DNA of 64,000 bases from Achromobacter sp. UMC71 (GTDB taxonomy: Bacteria > Pseudomonadota > Gammaproteobacteria > Burkholderiales > Burkholderiaceae_B). The stretch lies in assembly GCF_014170305.1 (NCBI RefSeq), contig NZ_LZZT01000018.1, forward strand, positions 124,001 through 188,000, in the 5' to 3' direction. Positions within the stretch are counted from its first letter, which is position 1, and each line of letters starts with the position of its first letter. The translations under genes and the position numbers were made by a program. This document shows positions 18,248-27,219 of this stretch, one piece after another. The notes beneath the pieces are model-generated. The model saw nothing but the letters and a program-made list of their open reading frames with translations. It had not been told where the DNA came from and made no database searches.

Positions 18248-18733
18248 ATGAACACCGCTCAACTCTCTGTCCTGCCGGACGATCTTGCTGCCGTATCGCT
18301 GACGCCGCTGCGCCGCGCCGCGCAACGCGTTCGGGCGTTCAGTGCCCGCTTCACCGGGCTGGCCATGCCCTGGACGGCTACGCCGGGGCCGGCGGGCCGG
18401 TCAACGGGCTCGAGTGTGCTGGGCGCCGGCGGCATCGCGCCGGCCGGGGTGGCCTCGGCCGATGCCGAGACAGGCAAGGGCAGCCGTACCGGCACCCTGC
18501 CAGGCAAGTGGCCGTTCCCGCCGGCGTCGGCTGATGTGGTGGCGCCCGCCGCGGGTAACGCCGCGGGCAACCTGACCCGGACCCCGCGCGAGCGCAGCCT
18601 GGGCAACGCCACGGTCGAACCGGTGTCGGATCAGGTCAGCGTCAAGAGCATGGTGCTGGACGTGGTGCTGGTGCTGGCCTGGGGCGCAATGATTCCCGCG
18701 CTGATGTGGCTGGGCGCTGCCGGCGGATTTTGA
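18248..18733 (+). CDS. Hypothetical protein with C-terminal membrane anchor
   Basis: I do not recognise this 161-residue protein. The N-terminal 40 residues are mildly basic (LTPLRRAAQRVRAFSARF), the middle (about 45-120) is low-complexity Gly/Ala/Pro-rich, and residues about 133-158 form one strong hydrophobic helix near the C terminus (VLDVVLVLAWGAMIPALMWLG). A clear ribosome site (AAGGAG) precedes the ATG. It lies 100 bp after the LexA-box radical SAM gene on the same strand. I see no LexA box or separate promoter of its own, so co-transcription is possible. Tail-anchored topology is inferred. Function unknown. Confidence 0.6.
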   Translation: MNTAQLSVLPDDLAAVSLTPLRRAAQRVRAFSARFTGLAMPWTATPGPAGRSTGSSVLGAGGIAPAGVASADAETGKGSRTGTLPGKWPFPPASADVVAPAAGNAAGNLTRTPRERSLGNATVEPVSDQVSVKSMVLDVVLVLAWGAMIPALMWLGAAGGF

Positions 18734-18774
18734 GCGGATTCCCGGCGTTCGGCGCCTGGCGCGTGGCCGCAGGT

Positions 18775-19647
18775 TCAGGTCGAACCCAGCAGCACCACGC
18801 CCGCCAGAATCGACAAGCAGCCTGCCAGACGGCCTGGGCCCACCTTTTCGCGTAGCAGGAACATGCCGGCCAGGGTGCCCAGCATCATCGACATTTCCCG
18901 GGCGGGGGCAACCAGGCTCAGCGGCGCGCCGTTGCGCAAGGCATACAGCACCAGGATGTACCCCAACGGCGACAGCAGCCCCACCGCCAGCGCCAGGTGC
19001 CAGTGGCCGCGCATGGATTCCCAGGCCTGGGTGCGCCGGCGCAGCATGTGCGGCGTCATCATGGTCGTGCGGGTAACGCAGGTGAACCAGTCGAACAGCA
19101 CCGGGCTGATCAGCAGCACCTTCACGCCATAGGCATCCACCACGGTGTACGCGGCGATGAACAGCCCGATCACCATGCCCCAGCGCACGCCTATCCAGGC
19201 CTGGGCATTGCGAAAAATGGACAGCCTTCCCTGGGTAGCAATCAGCAGCACCCCGATCACCACGCACAGCATGCCGGCGATACCGGTGCCCGTTGCGGGT
19301 TCACGCAGCAACAGGAAGGCGCCGGTGGTCGAGAGCAGGGGGCCGGTGCCGCGAGCGATGGGGTACACCACCGACAGATCGGCCACCTGGTAACCCCGTT
19401 GCAGGCACAGGCTGTAGCCCAGATGCAACAAGCTGGAGGTCAGGATGGCGCCCACTACGGGCCAGGTCCACGTCATGCCGTCATGCAGCAGTACCCACAC
19501 CACCCAGGGCGCATACAGCACCGAGGCGCACAGCCCGTAGGCGAATACGAAGGGGGCGCCCACCATGGCCGCGCGCTTGGCTAGGAGATTCCACGTGGCG
19601 TGGGCCATCGCCGCCAGGACGACCAGTATCAGGGACGAATACGACAT
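18775..19647 (-). CDS. EamA/DMT-family transporter
   Basis: This 290-residue inner-membrane protein has about ten hydrophobic segments arranged as two repeated EamA halves (about residues 5-135 and 150-288), which is the drug/metabolite transporter plan. The repeated pattern includes YPIARGTGPLLST in the first half and APAREMSMMLGTLAGMFLLREK in the second, each before a reentrant LLREP/LLREK turn. Substrate cannot be predicted. It is transcribed away from rplS and converges on the hypothetical gene at 18248. Confidence 0.85.
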   Translation of the reverse strand: MSYSSLILVVLAAMAHATWNLLAKRAAMVGAPFVFAYGLCASVLYAPWVVWVLLHDGMTWTWPVVGAILTSSLLHLGYSLCLQRGYQVADLSVVYPIARGTGPLLSTTGAFLLLREPATGTGIAGMLCVVIGVLLIATQGRLSIFRNAQAWIGVRWGMVIGLFIAAYTVVDAYGVKVLLISPVLFDWFTCVTRTTMMTPHMLRRRTQAWESMRGHWHLALAVGLLSPLGYILVLYALRNGAPLSLVAPAREMSMMLGTLAGMFLLREKVGPGRLAGCLSILAGVVLLGST

Positions 19648-19728
19648 GGGGGAGTACAGCGTCTTGTGACGTGTTTGTTACAGGAACTGCTAGGGTACCG
19701 CAAACCTGCGGTCAGGCCGCCATGTTAC

Positions 19729-19759
19729 CTGACGCCCTAGCCAATTTTTGGTGTAGAAT
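19729..19759 (+). promoter_or_regulatory. Candidate rplS promoter
   Basis: A -10-like TAGAAT (19754-19759) preceded by GTG and a -35-like CTGACG (19729-19734) at 19-nt spacing. The spacing is a little long. It would give an rplS leader of about 170 nt. Confidence 0.4.
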
Positions 19760-19800
19760 CATTGGTTTGCCAAATCTCATCCTCTGCTTGCGGTACAAGG

Positions 19801-19866
19801 CTGAGGGGTAGAAACCCAGCATGTCTGGGGTATGCCCCTGGGGGACAAACCCCTGGTATCAGGCCT
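19801..19866 (+). promoter_or_regulatory. Structured leader of rplS with mutually exclusive G/C-run hairpins
   Basis: Within the 289-bp gap before rplS, runs of G4-5 (805-808, 827-830, 840-844 in 19xxx) alternate with runs of C3-4. Possible stems: CCCAG/CTGGG (19815-19829), GGGG/CCCC (19827-19838) and GGGG/CCCC (19841-19853). The first two share bases and cannot coexist. This arrangement suggests a cis-regulatory leader, possibly for ribosomal protein feedback, but I recognise no known RNA family. Confidence 0.35.
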
Positions 19867-19936
19867 AACCAACATAGAACGGTAAAACACGGCAAAGCGT
19901 TTTAGTCCGCAAAGACATGATGATCTAGGAGTTCTC

Positions 19937-20317
19937 ATGAACCTTATCGCTATCCTGGAACAGGAAGAGATTGCCCGCCTGACCGGCGGCCAAGCCAAGC
20001 CTGAATTTGCCCCCGGTGACACCGTCATCGTGAGCGTGAACGTCGTTGAAGGCACCCGCAAGCGCGTGCAGGCCTTCGAAGGCGTCGTTATCGCCAAGCG
20101 CAATCGCGGCCTGAACTCCGCGTTCACCGTGCGCAAGATTTCGTCGGGTGAAGCCGTGGAACGTACGTTCCAGCTGTACTCGCCGCAAATCGCCGGCATC
20201 GAAGTCAAGCGCCGCGGCGACGTGCGCCGCGCCAAGCTGTACTACCTGCGCAACCGCTCGGGCAAGTCGGCGCGTATCAAGGAAAAGCTGGTCAGCAAGC
20301 AAGCCTCGGCGGCTTGA
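19937..20317 (+). CDS. rplS: Large ribosomal subunit protein bL19
   Basis: bL19 sits at the 30S/50S interface. The 126-residue protein has the usual core: [46 protein letters not shown] and [27 protein letters not shown]. The ATG follows TAGGAG. It is usually the last gene of rpsP-rimM-trmD-rplS, but here the upstream gene is an oppositely oriented transporter, so rplS stands alone behind its own leader. A terminator follows. Confidence 0.97.
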   Translation: MNLIAILEQEEIARLTGGQAKPEFAPGDTVIVSVNVVEGTRKRVQAFEGVVIAKRNRGLNSAFTVRKISSGEAVERTFQLYSPQIAGIEVKRRGDVRRAKLYYLRNRSGKSARIKEKLVSKQASAA

Positions 20318-20396
20318 TCGCTTATCGGCACACGGCCCTACCAGTGTCGGACGCACACGCCATCCAGCGTTTTCGTTCGGCACGGGTTTCCGGGTT

Positions 20397-20428
20397 AAAA
20401 AGGCACCTGCGAGGGTGCCTTTTTCTTT
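20397..20428 (+). terminator. Rho-independent terminator after rplS
   Basis: AAAAAGGCACC (20397-20407) pairs perfectly with GGTGCCTTTTT (20414-20424), loop of 6, then further T residues. It lies just before the NUDIX gene start at 20441. Confidence 0.85.
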
Positions 20429-20440
20429 TTGAAAAGCCGA

Positions 20441-21172
20441 ATGTCTGATTCCTCGTCTTCTGGCCGGCCTCGTCGGCCACTGGCGCGTCCCGGATTCGAT
20501 CCGGCGTCGCAGCCCTGGGTCATCGCCAATCAATCCCTGCCGGCGCTGCCCGCCAATCTATTGACGCCAGATCTTCTGCGCGGCACGCTCAACCAGCCCT
20601 CTACCTGGACGCTGGAGCTGTCGCGCGACAATGACCTGCGTTATCCCGGACGCGAGGGCGTGCCGGTGCCCGCAGCCGTGCTGATTCCGCTGGTCACCCG
20701 CAATGATGGGGTCCACATCATGCTGACGCAGCGCGCCGCCCATCTGCATGACCATGCGGGCCAGATCAGCTTTCCGGGCGGACGTATCGAAACCAGCGAC
20801 GCCACGCCCATTGCCGCGGCGCTGCGCGAGGCGCAGGAAGAAACCGGTCTGCCGGCCAATCACGTCGAGGTTCTGGGCAGCATGCCGCCCTACCTGACCG
20901 CCACGGGTTTTTCGATCATCCCCGTTGTGTCGCTGGTGACGCCCGGCTTCGAACTGGCGCCGGACGCGTTCGAGGTGGCCGAGGTGTTCGAAGTGCCGCT
21001 GTCGTTCCTCATGGATCCGGCGAACCACCGCCTGTACGAGGCGCGCCTGGACGATGGCCGGGTGCGCCAGTACTACGGCATGCCTTATGGCCGGCACTTC
21101 ATCTGGGGCGCCACGGCGGGCATGTTGCGCAACCTTTACCACCTGCTGCGCAACGGCTTGCCGCCGCGCTGA
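20441..21172 (+). CDS. NUDIX hydrolase, CoA pyrophosphatase-like
   Basis: The 243-residue protein likely hydrolyses CoA or its derivatives to phosphopantetheine and 3',5'-ADP. The NUDIX box reads GGRIETSDATPIAAALREAQ followed by EETGL, and the CoA-specific upstream signature is present as LTQRAAHLHDHAGQISFPGG. The ATG at 20441 is preferred to a TTG 12 bases upstream. It follows the rplS terminator with only a 12-bp gap, so expression may rely on read-through or on a promoter overlapping the terminator. Confidence 0.87.
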   Translation: MSDSSSSGRPRRPLARPGFDPASQPWVIANQSLPALPANLLTPDLLRGTLNQPSTWTLELSRDNDLRYPGREGVPVPAAVLIPLVTRNDGVHIMLTQRAAHLHDHAGQISFPGGRIETSDATPIAAALREAQEETGLPANHVEVLGSMPPYLTATGFSIIPVVSLVTPGFELAPDAFEVAEVFEVPLSFLMDPANHRLYEARLDDGRVRQYYGMPYGRHFIWGATAGMLRNLYHLLRNGLPPR

Positions 21173-21235
21173 CGCCAAGCCGCGAGCGGCGCGCCTGTCG
21201 CGGGGCAGGGGCCTCAAGCCCCTGGCACCCTGCGG

Positions 21236-22201
21236 TCAGTAGCGCTGCTGGCCCGCCAGGTTTTCTTCCAGAATGCGCTGATACAGCGCGTAGCGGGCCG
21301 GATCGATAGCGCCTGCCTGCAGTGCCGCGACGACGCCGCAGCCCGGCTCGTGGCGGTGGGTGCAGTTGTAGAAACGGCAGGATTCGATCGGCTTGGTGAA
21401 TTCCGGGAAGCCCCGGATGATGTCTTCGCGCGTCAGGTGCTGCAGGCCAAAGGCCTGGAACCCGGGCGAGTCGATCAGGTCGCCGCCCGGTGCGGGCAGG
21501 TGATACAGGCGGGTGCTGGTGGTGGTGTGCTTGCCCATGTCCAGCGCCGTCGAGTGTTCGCGGGTGGCGGCCAGGGCGTCGGGCACCAGCACGTTCAGCA
21601 GCGTGGACTTGCCCATACCGCTTTGTCCCAGCAGCAGGTTGGTGCGGCCCGCCAGGCGCGGCGCCAGCTCGGTGTGGACCTTTTCAGGTTCCAGCGCGCT
21701 TAGTTCGACGATGTCCACGCCCAGCGCCGCGATCGGCGCCAGGCGGGCGCGGGCCGCGGGCAGGGCGTCCACGAGGTCGGTCTTATTCAGGATGATCAGC
21801 GGGGCGATGCCCGCGCTCCAGGCGCCGGCCAGCGCGCGGCCGGTCAGGTCGTCGGAGAAGGTCGGCTGGACCGCGACGACGATCAGGAGCTGGTCGACGT
21901 TGGACGCGAATTGCTTGGATCGCATTTCGTCCGAGCGGTACAGCAGGTTGCGTCGCGGCAGAATGGCGTCGATGGCGCCTTCGTCCTGCCCCTGAGGCGT
22001 GATGCGGACCCGGTCGCCCACCGCCGCGCCGGCCTTCTTGCCGCGCGGGAAGCACTTGCGCAGGCTGCCATCGGCCAGCTCGACCGTGTAGTGGCGGCCG
22101 TGGGCCGCAATGATGCGGCCTTCGTTGGCGGCGTCGGCGGGCGCGCCGCTATCTTGCGGCGCATGCGCGAAGCTTGCCTTGGAGCGGTCGGACAGGCTCA
22201 T
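21236..22201 (-). CDS. rsgA: Ribosome biogenesis GTPase RsgA
   Basis: This circularly permuted GTPase helps late 30S maturation. In the 321-residue protein an OB-fold N domain (about 25-85) precedes the G motifs in permuted order: NKTDLVDAL (G4), GQSGMGKSTLLNVL (G1) and DSPGFQAFGL (G3). A C-terminal zinc-binding segment CRFYNCTHRHEPGCGV follows. The start overlaps the stop of the upstream M48 protease gene by four bases, so the two are co-translated. The rsgA/M48 pair next to divergent orn is a familiar arrangement in betaproteobacteria. Confidence 0.95.
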   Translation of the reverse strand: MSLSDRSKASFAHAPQDSGAPADAANEGRIIAAHGRHYTVELADGSLRKCFPRGKKAGAAVGDRVRITPQGQDEGAIDAILPRRNLLYRSDEMRSKQFASNVDQLLIVVAVQPTFSDDLTGRALAGAWSAGIAPLIILNKTDLVDALPAARARLAPIAALGVDIVELSALEPEKVHTELAPRLAGRTNLLLGQSGMGKSTLLNVLVPDALAATREHSTALDMGKHTTTSTRLYHLPAPGGDLIDSPGFQAFGLQHLTREDIIRGFPEFTKPIESCRFYNCTHRHEPGCGVVAALQAGAIDPARYALYQRILEENLAGQQRY

Positions 22202-23454
22202 GCGGCAGTCGCCATCAGGTGGCGGATGCGCTCGGCGGCGGGAGGATGGCTATCGTAGAAGGCGGAGTGCACGGGGTCGGGGGTAAGGGTGGTGGCGTTG
22301 TCGTCGTAGAGCTTGACCAGGGCGGAAACCAGGCGGTCCGGCGAGCTTTGTTCGGCCGCGTAGCGGTCGGCTTCGAACTCGTCGCGGCGCGAGAGCAGGC
22401 TGGCAAGCGGCGTGAAGATGAAGGTGAAGACGGGCATGACCAGCAGGAACAGCAACAGCGCCATGGCGTCGTTGCGTCCGCCCAGCTGGGGCAGGACGCC
22501 CAGCCCTTCGTAGAACCAGGGCTGTTGGGCGATCCAGCCCAGGCAGGCAAAGAACACCAGCGCCGCGCCGAAGCTCAGCACGATGCGCCGGGTGATGTGG
22601 TGCTTGGTGAAGTGGCCCAGTTCATGCGCCAGCACGGCTTCGATCTCGTCGGCATTCAGGCGTGCCAGCAAGGTGTCGAAAAACACGATGCGGCGCGACC
22701 GCCCGAAGCCGGTGAAGTAGGCGTTGCCGTGGGCCGAGCGGCGCGAGCCGTCCATGACGAACAGGCCCTTGAGCGAAAAGCCGCAGCGCTTGGCCAGGTG
22801 ATGGATGCGTTCGATCAGATCGGGGTCGGACAACGGGGTGAACTTGTTGAAGACCGGCGCGATGACCGTCGGGAAAATGACCTGCATCATCAGGCTGTAG
22901 ACCGACCATAGCGCCCAGGCCCAGATCCACCAGTAGGCGCCGGCGCTGCCCATGATCCAGATCACGGCGGCAATCAGCGGCAGGCCCAGCACGGCAGTCA
23001 GCCCGATGCCCTTGGCGGCGTCCATGATGAACAGCTCGGGCGTCATGCGGTTGAAGCCGAAACGCGCTTCCAGCCGGAATTGCCGCCACACGGTGAAGGG
23101 CAGGCTGAACAGGCCCAGCAGCACGATGACTGTCACCACCAGCAGCACCTGGCGCAGCAGGTCGTATTGGGTCACCTGGCTTATCATCAGGTCGATGTAT
23201 TGCAGCCCGCCCATGAGGGTCAGGCAAACGAGCAGGATGGCATCGTAAGTGCGTTCCAGCATGCCCAGCTTGACGCGCGCCACGGTGTAATCCGCCGCGC
23301 GCTGGTGGTTGGACAAGCCGATACGGTGAGAGAATTCGGCGGGTACCCGGTCACGGTTGCGCACCACGTGGCGGATCTGCCGGGTAGCCAGCCACATGCG
23401 CACGGCGATATCGGTCAGCAGGAAGGCAACGAACAGCAGTGTGAACATGGGCAA
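22198..23454 (-). CDS. M48 family metalloprotease (Ste24-like CAAX protease)
   Basis: This integral-membrane zinc endopeptidase has 418 residues. The zinc site HELGH is at residues 277-281, with the third ligand region RRDEFEADRYA about 75 residues later. Multiple hydrophobic segments precede and follow it, and the HGNAYFTGFGRSRRIVFFDTLL block is typical of Ste24 homologues. The bacterial substrate is unknown; membrane-protein quality control is a reasonable guess. It is transcribed divergently from orn and overlaps rsgA. Confidence 0.9.
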   Translation of the reverse strand: MPMFTLLFVAFLLTDIAVRMWLATRQIRHVVRNRDRVPAEFSHRIGLSNHQRAADYTVARVKLGMLERTYDAILLVCLTLMGGLQYIDLMISQVTQYDLLRQVLLVVTVIVLLGLFSLPFTVWRQFRLEARFGFNRMTPELFIMDAAKGIGLTAVLGLPLIAAVIWIMGSAGAYWWIWAWALWSVYSLMMQVIFPTVIAPVFNKFTPLSDPDLIERIHHLAKRCGFSLKGLFVMDGSRRSAHGNAYFTGFGRSRRIVFFDTLLARLNADEIEAVLAHELGHFTKHHITRRIVLSFGAALVFFACLGWIAQQPWFYEGLGVLPQLGGRNDAMALLLFLLVMPVFTFIFTPLASLLSRRDEFEADRYAAEQSSPDRLVSALVKLYDDNATTLTPDPVHSAFYDSHPPAAERIRHLMATAA

Positions 23455-23509
23455 TGCAGCGGGCTCAAGTAGGTATGTGCGAAAATCGCGTGTTTTATAG
23501 GCAAATTAT

Positions 23510-24055
23510 ATGGCTGTGAACGAAAATCGCCTGGTCTGGCTGGACATGGAAATGACCGGCCTGGACCCTGAAAAAGAACGCATCATCGAGGTCGCCGTGG
23601 TGGTGACCGAGGCCGACCTGACCGTGGTGGCCGAAGGCCCCGTGCTGGTCGTGCACCAGTCCGACAGCCAGCTTGACGCCATGGACAACTGGAACAAGTC
23701 CACCCACGGCAAAAGCGGCCTGATCGACAAGGTGCGGGCATCGACGATTTCCGAGGCGCAAGCAGAGGATACGCTGTTGGCGTTTCTTGCGCAGCACGTG
23801 CCGGCAGGCAAGTCGCCCCTGTGCGGTAACACCATCAGCCAGGATCGCCGCTTCATGTTTGCTTACATGCCGCGCCTGGAACAGTTCTTCCACTACCGCA
23901 ACCTGGATGTCAGCACGCTGAAGGAACTGGCGCGCCGCTGGGCACCCGCGGTCTACAAGGGTTTCGAGAAGAAAAGCCGCCACGAAGCGCTGGCCGACAT
24001 CTACGAGTCGATCGACGAACTCAAGTACTACCGCGAGCACTTCCTCAAGGTGTAA
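23510..24055 (+). CDS. orn: Oligoribonuclease
   Basis: This 3'-5' exoribonuclease of the DEDDh family finishes RNA decay and degrades pGpG from c-di-GMP turnover. The 181-residue protein has [26 protein letters not shown] (Exo I), [11 protein letters not shown] (Exo II) and [23 protein letters not shown] with the catalytic His/Asp (Exo III). Length is standard. The epimerase gene follows after 3 bp, forming an operon. Confidence 0.96.
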   Translation: MAVNENRLVWLDMEMTGLDPEKERIIEVAVVVTEADLTVVAEGPVLVVHQSDSQLDAMDNWNKSTHGKSGLIDKVRASTISEAQAEDTLLAFLAQHVPAGKSPLCGNTISQDRRFMFAYMPRLEQFFHYRNLDVSTLKELARRWAPAVYKGFEKKSRHEALADIYESIDELKYYREHFLKV

Positions 24056-24058
24056 GCG

Positions 24059-24691
24059 ATGCCATCCTTTTCCGTTGCCCGGATACGCCATGCCGAAAGG
24101 CTGGCGTTGTCGCAGGGGCGGGAACTGATGCCCCTCGCGGGTTTAGCTGCGGCCGATTTCATCGCGGCGCGGTTCGCGCCCCCGGCCCGGGTGCTGGCGC
24201 TGGCCGGCCCGGGCAACAACGGCGGCGATGCGTTGACCGCCGCCACGGGCCTCCTGGCTCGCGGATACGCGGTGGACCTGCATATGCCGGCGGGCCCGGA
24301 CGCGTTGCCGCCCGACGCCGCACGTGCCTGGCGCAACTGGCGCGACGCGGGCGGCGGATCGCTGGACGCCTTGCCGGATCTCCTGGATTACGCCGTGATC
24401 ATCGATGGCCTGTTCGGCATCGGCTTGAATCGTCCGCTGGGCGCGTCGTGGCAGACACTGGCCGACCGCGTCAACGCCAGCGGCGCGCCGGTGCTGGCGC
24501 TGGATGTACCCAGTGGCATCGACGCGGATTCCGGCCTGGCCTTGGGTCGGCCGCTGCGGGCGCGCTGGACGCTGTGCTTCATTGCCATGGCGCGCGGACT
24601 GGAAGCGCCGGGCGCGGGCCGCGAGGCGGCAGGGGAATGCCTGGTGCGGGATCTGGGCGTGACAATACCGCCGCCATCCGCCACGGACTGA
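24059..24691 (+). CDS. nnrE: NAD(P)H-hydrate epimerase (YjeF_N domain only)
   Basis: It interconverts the R and S forms of damaged NAD(P)H hydrate so that a dehydratase can repair them. The 210-residue protein is only a YjeF_N domain: [13 protein letters not shown], then [15 protein letters not shown] and [17 protein letters not shown]. The dehydratase half (NnrD) of the E. coli fusion protein is absent here and must be encoded elsewhere if present. It begins 3 bp after orn. Confidence 0.85.
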   Translation: MPSFSVARIRHAERLALSQGRELMPLAGLAAADFIAARFAPPARVLALAGPGNNGGDALTAATGLLARGYAVDLHMPAGPDALPPDAARAWRNWRDAGGGSLDALPDLLDYAVIIDGLFGIGLNRPLGASWQTLADRVNASGAPVLALDVPSGIDADSGLALGRPLRARWTLCFIAMARGLEAPGAGREAAGECLVRDLGVTIPPPSATD

Positions 24692-24737
24692 GCCGCCGGG
24701 GGTGTTTTCTTACCGTTGAATCTTTACCGCCTGCGCG

Positions 24738-25673
24738 TCAGGCGGCTTGCGGCCGTCCACCGAAGCGCGAATCGCCTTCGGCCGTCAGCGGCGTGTAGCG
24801 GTCGTTGTCCTTGCCGGCCAGGGCATCCAGATGCGCCTCGGAGGCGTCGAAGACCCGCCAGTAGATGCGGCCGCAGAGCTCGCGCGCCGCATGGCCCGGC
24901 CAGTTCCCGGGCAGCATGGCGGCGGGCAATTGGGGATCGTGCAGCACGATCCGGCGCCAGCTGTGCAGCAGCAGCACCCGCGCGATGAAGGCCTCGGCGG
25001 GCGCCGGGGCGTCTTCCAGCAGCTTTTCCAGCGGCCCGAAATTCTTGATGAATTGCCGGTATTGCTCGGCCACGTCGTCCAGGTTCCAGCATTGCGACGC
25101 CAGGCTGGCGATGGGCAGGCCGCCCGCGCCGGCCAGGTCGCGCGCCGACAGCACCAGGGCGCGGTCGGGAATGCCCAACTTTTCCAGGATTTCGTGGGCG
25201 GCGCGCGCTTCGGTGTGCGGATGGGCGAACAGGCCCGGCGCGATCATGCCGAAACCTTCCCAGACCAGTTCGCGGCGCAATTCGGCGCGCTCGGCCAGGC
25301 CGTTGCCGGTGCGCGGCAGCGCCACCAGCGTCCATTCCCCATGCCATTCGCGTGGCGCGCCTTCGTAGATGCGCTGCGAGGCGTGGGCGGTATGGCGCGC
25401 GCCGTGTTCGGAGATCAGGTAGAGACTGCGCCGGCCGTGGCGTTCGGACTGCAACCAGTTCTGCGCCACCAGGCGGAACACGCTGGTGCGCAGCAGGCGC
25501 TCGTTGATGCCCAGCGGCGCCAGCAGCTCGATCAGGTCGCCCAGCCAGATGGCGCCACCGTGCAGCGTCAACGCGTCTCCCAGCAGGCTCACGCAGAGGG
25601 ATTTGGCCCGCGGCGGATCATTCTTGATCAGGCGTGACAGGTAACGGTCCAGGGGCGACTGAGGGTTTGCCAT
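24738..25673 (-). CDS. paaX: Phenylacetic acid degradation operon repressor PaaX
   Basis: This PaaX-family transcription factor in other bacteria represses paa genes and is released by phenylacetyl-CoA. The 311-residue protein begins with a winged-helix region (SLCVSLLGDALTLHGGAIWLGDLIELLAPLGINERLLRTSVFRL) followed by the PaaX central and C-terminal domains (YLISEHGARHTAHASQRIY, GEWTLVALP, HSWRRIVLHDPQLPAAMLPGNWPG). It is divergent from the paaA operon and shares a 172-bp intergenic region holding a good promoter and operator-like repeats. Confidence 0.92.
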   Translation of the reverse strand: MANPQSPLDRYLSRLIKNDPPRAKSLCVSLLGDALTLHGGAIWLGDLIELLAPLGINERLLRTSVFRLVAQNWLQSERHGRRSLYLISEHGARHTAHASQRIYEGAPREWHGEWTLVALPRTGNGLAERAELRRELVWEGFGMIAPGLFAHPHTEARAAHEILEKLGIPDRALVLSARDLAGAGGLPIASLASQCWNLDDVAEQYRQFIKNFGPLEKLLEDAPAPAEAFIARVLLLHSWRRIVLHDPQLPAAMLPGNWPGHAARELCGRIYWRVFDASEAHLDALAGKDNDRYTPLTAEGDSRFGGRPQAA

Positions 25674-25712
25674 AAGGGGGGCCGCAAGCGGCCGGTATCG
25701 GGATCCTCGATA

Positions 25713-25743
25713 TGATACATAAATCTAATGTGATACAGATTTG
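25713..25743 (+). promoter_or_regulatory. Candidate PaaX operator
   Basis: TGATACA occurs twice in direct orientation (25713-25719 and 25731-25737), and AAATCT (25721-25726) / AGATTT (25738-25743) form an inverted repeat with a 10-nt centre. Both sit just upstream of the -35 of the paaA promoter, where a shared repressor of paaX and paaA would be expected. The match to published PaaX sites is loose, so assignment rests on position. Confidence 0.45.
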
Positions 25744-25746
25744 AGT

Positions 25747-25775
25747 TTGACAATGGTTTTTTTGTATTAAATAAT
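25747..25775 (+). promoter_or_regulatory. Sigma-70 promoter of the paa operon
   Basis: Perfect -35 TTGACA (25747-25752), 17-nt spacer, -10 AATAAT (25770-25775, five of six). The area is AT-rich. Transcription would start near 25782, 64 nt before the paaA ATG. Confidence 0.75.
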
Positions 25776-25845
25776 CCACCTATGACATGACGGCACTGCG
25801 CGGCGTTTGCTTTGCGTTTGCGCAAACCGTCTCAAGGAGACAACC

Positions 25846-26835
25846 ATGTACGCTCAACTCGTCGAAACCGGTGTCAAGCAGGTCAAGACCGCGGACCAGC
25901 TCGAAGGCCGGGAACAGACGTTCCAGCGCCGTATCGACGATGGCGTGCGGATCGAGGCCAAGGACTGGATGCCCGACGCCTACCGCAAGACGCTGGTGCG
26001 CCAGATCTCGCAGCACGCGCACTCCGAAATCGTCGGCATGCTGCCCGAGGGCAACTGGATCACGCGCGCGCCGTCGCTCAAGCGCAAGGCCATCCTGCTG
26101 GCCAAGGTCCAGGACGAAGCCGGCCATGGCCTGTACCTGTACAGCGCCGCCGAAACCCTGGGCGTGTCGCGCGACGACCTGATCGACGATCTGCACGCCG
26201 GCCGCGCCAAGTACTCCAGCATCTTCAATTACCCCACGCTCAGCTGGGCCGACATCGGCATGATCGGCTGGCTGGTCGACGGCTCGGCCATCATCAACCA
26301 GATCCCGCTGTGCCGTTGTTCCTATGGCCCCTATGCGCGGGCCATGGTGCGCGTCTGTAAGGAAGAGTCCTTCCACCAGCGCCAGGGCTACGACCTGCTG
26401 ATGCAGATGTGCCTGCACGGCACGCCCGAACAGAAGGCCATGGTGCAGGACTCCCTGAACCGCTGGTGGTGGCCGGCGCTGATGATGTTCGGCCCGTCCG
26501 ATGCCGACTCGCCCAACAGCGCCCAGTCGATGGCCTGGAAGATCAAGCTCTTCTCCAACGACGAACTGCGCCAGAAGATGGTTGACCAGACCGTGCCCCA
26601 GGCCGAGTACCTGGGCTTGACCGTGCCCGATCCGCAACTGAAGTGGAACGCCGAACGCGGCCACTACGACTTCGGCGAGATCGATTGGTCCGAGTTCTAT
26701 GCGGTGCTCAAGGGCAATGGCCCCTGCAACCGCGAACGCCTGGCCGCGCGCGTCAAGGCGCACGAAGACGGCGCCTGGGTGCGCGACGCGCTGGTCGCCT
26801 ACGCCGACAAGCAAGCCGAGCGCAAGGCCGCCTGA
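25846..26835 (+). CDS. paaA: Phenylacetyl-CoA epoxidase subunit PaaA
   Basis: PaaA is the catalytic di-iron subunit of the 1,2-phenylacetyl-CoA epoxidase (PaaABCE), which makes the ring epoxide. The 329-residue protein carries the iron-ligand helices [17 protein letters not shown] and [19 protein letters not shown] and the KALIR-like N-terminal segment typical of the family. The ATG at 25846 follows AAGGAGAC. It is the first gene of the operon. Confidence 0.96.
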   Translation: MYAQLVETGVKQVKTADQLEGREQTFQRRIDDGVRIEAKDWMPDAYRKTLVRQISQHAHSEIVGMLPEGNWITRAPSLKRKAILLAKVQDEAGHGLYLYSAAETLGVSRDDLIDDLHAGRAKYSSIFNYPTLSWADIGMIGWLVDGSAIINQIPLCRCSYGPYARAMVRVCKEESFHQRQGYDLLMQMCLHGTPEQKAMVQDSLNRWWWPALMMFGPSDADSPNSAQSMAWKIKLFSNDELRQKMVDQTVPQAEYLGLTVPDPQLKWNAERGHYDFGEIDWSEFYAVLKGNGPCNRERLAARVKAHEDGAWVRDALVAYADKQAERKAA

Positions 26836-26919
26836 GTCCGGCTGGGCCCAGCCCGGCATTTCCACCTGACATCTATTCATACCCGGGCGCCGCGCGCCCG
26901 GCATTCAAGGATATCCATC

Positions 26920-27204
26920 ATGAGCAAAGACTGGCCTCTGTGGGAAGTGTTCATCCGCAGCCAGCACGGCCTGGCGCACAAGCACGTGGGCAGCCTGCAC
27001 GCCCCGGACGCGGAAATGGCGATCAATCACGCCCGCGACGTCTACACCCGCCGCAACGAAGGGTTGAGCATCTGGGTCGTGCGCGCCGCCGATATCTCGG
27101 CCAGCAGTCCCGGCGACAAGGATCCCCTGTTCGAACCGGCCAACAGCAAGGTCTATCGGCATCCCACGTTTTTCCCGATGCCCGAAGAAATCAAGCACAT
27201 GTAA
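26920..27204 (+). CDS. paaB: Phenylacetyl-CoA epoxidase subunit PaaB
   Basis: This small accessory subunit of the epoxidase complex, 94 residues long, has the conserved start WPLWEVFIRSQHGLAHKHVGSLHAPDAEMAINHARDVYTRR and SIWVVRA. It forms a bridge between PaaAC heterodimers in known complexes. An 84-bp gap after paaA includes a small GC-rich hairpin (CCGGGCG/CGCGCCCGG, about 26883-26901) and then AAGGATAT before the ATG. Confidence 0.96.
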   Translation: MSKDWPLWEVFIRSQHGLAHKHVGSLHAPDAEMAINHARDVYTRRNEGLSIWVVRAADISASSPGDKDPLFEPANSKVYRHPTFFPMPEEIKHM

Positions 27205-27219
27205 GGCGGCGGGGGAGAC

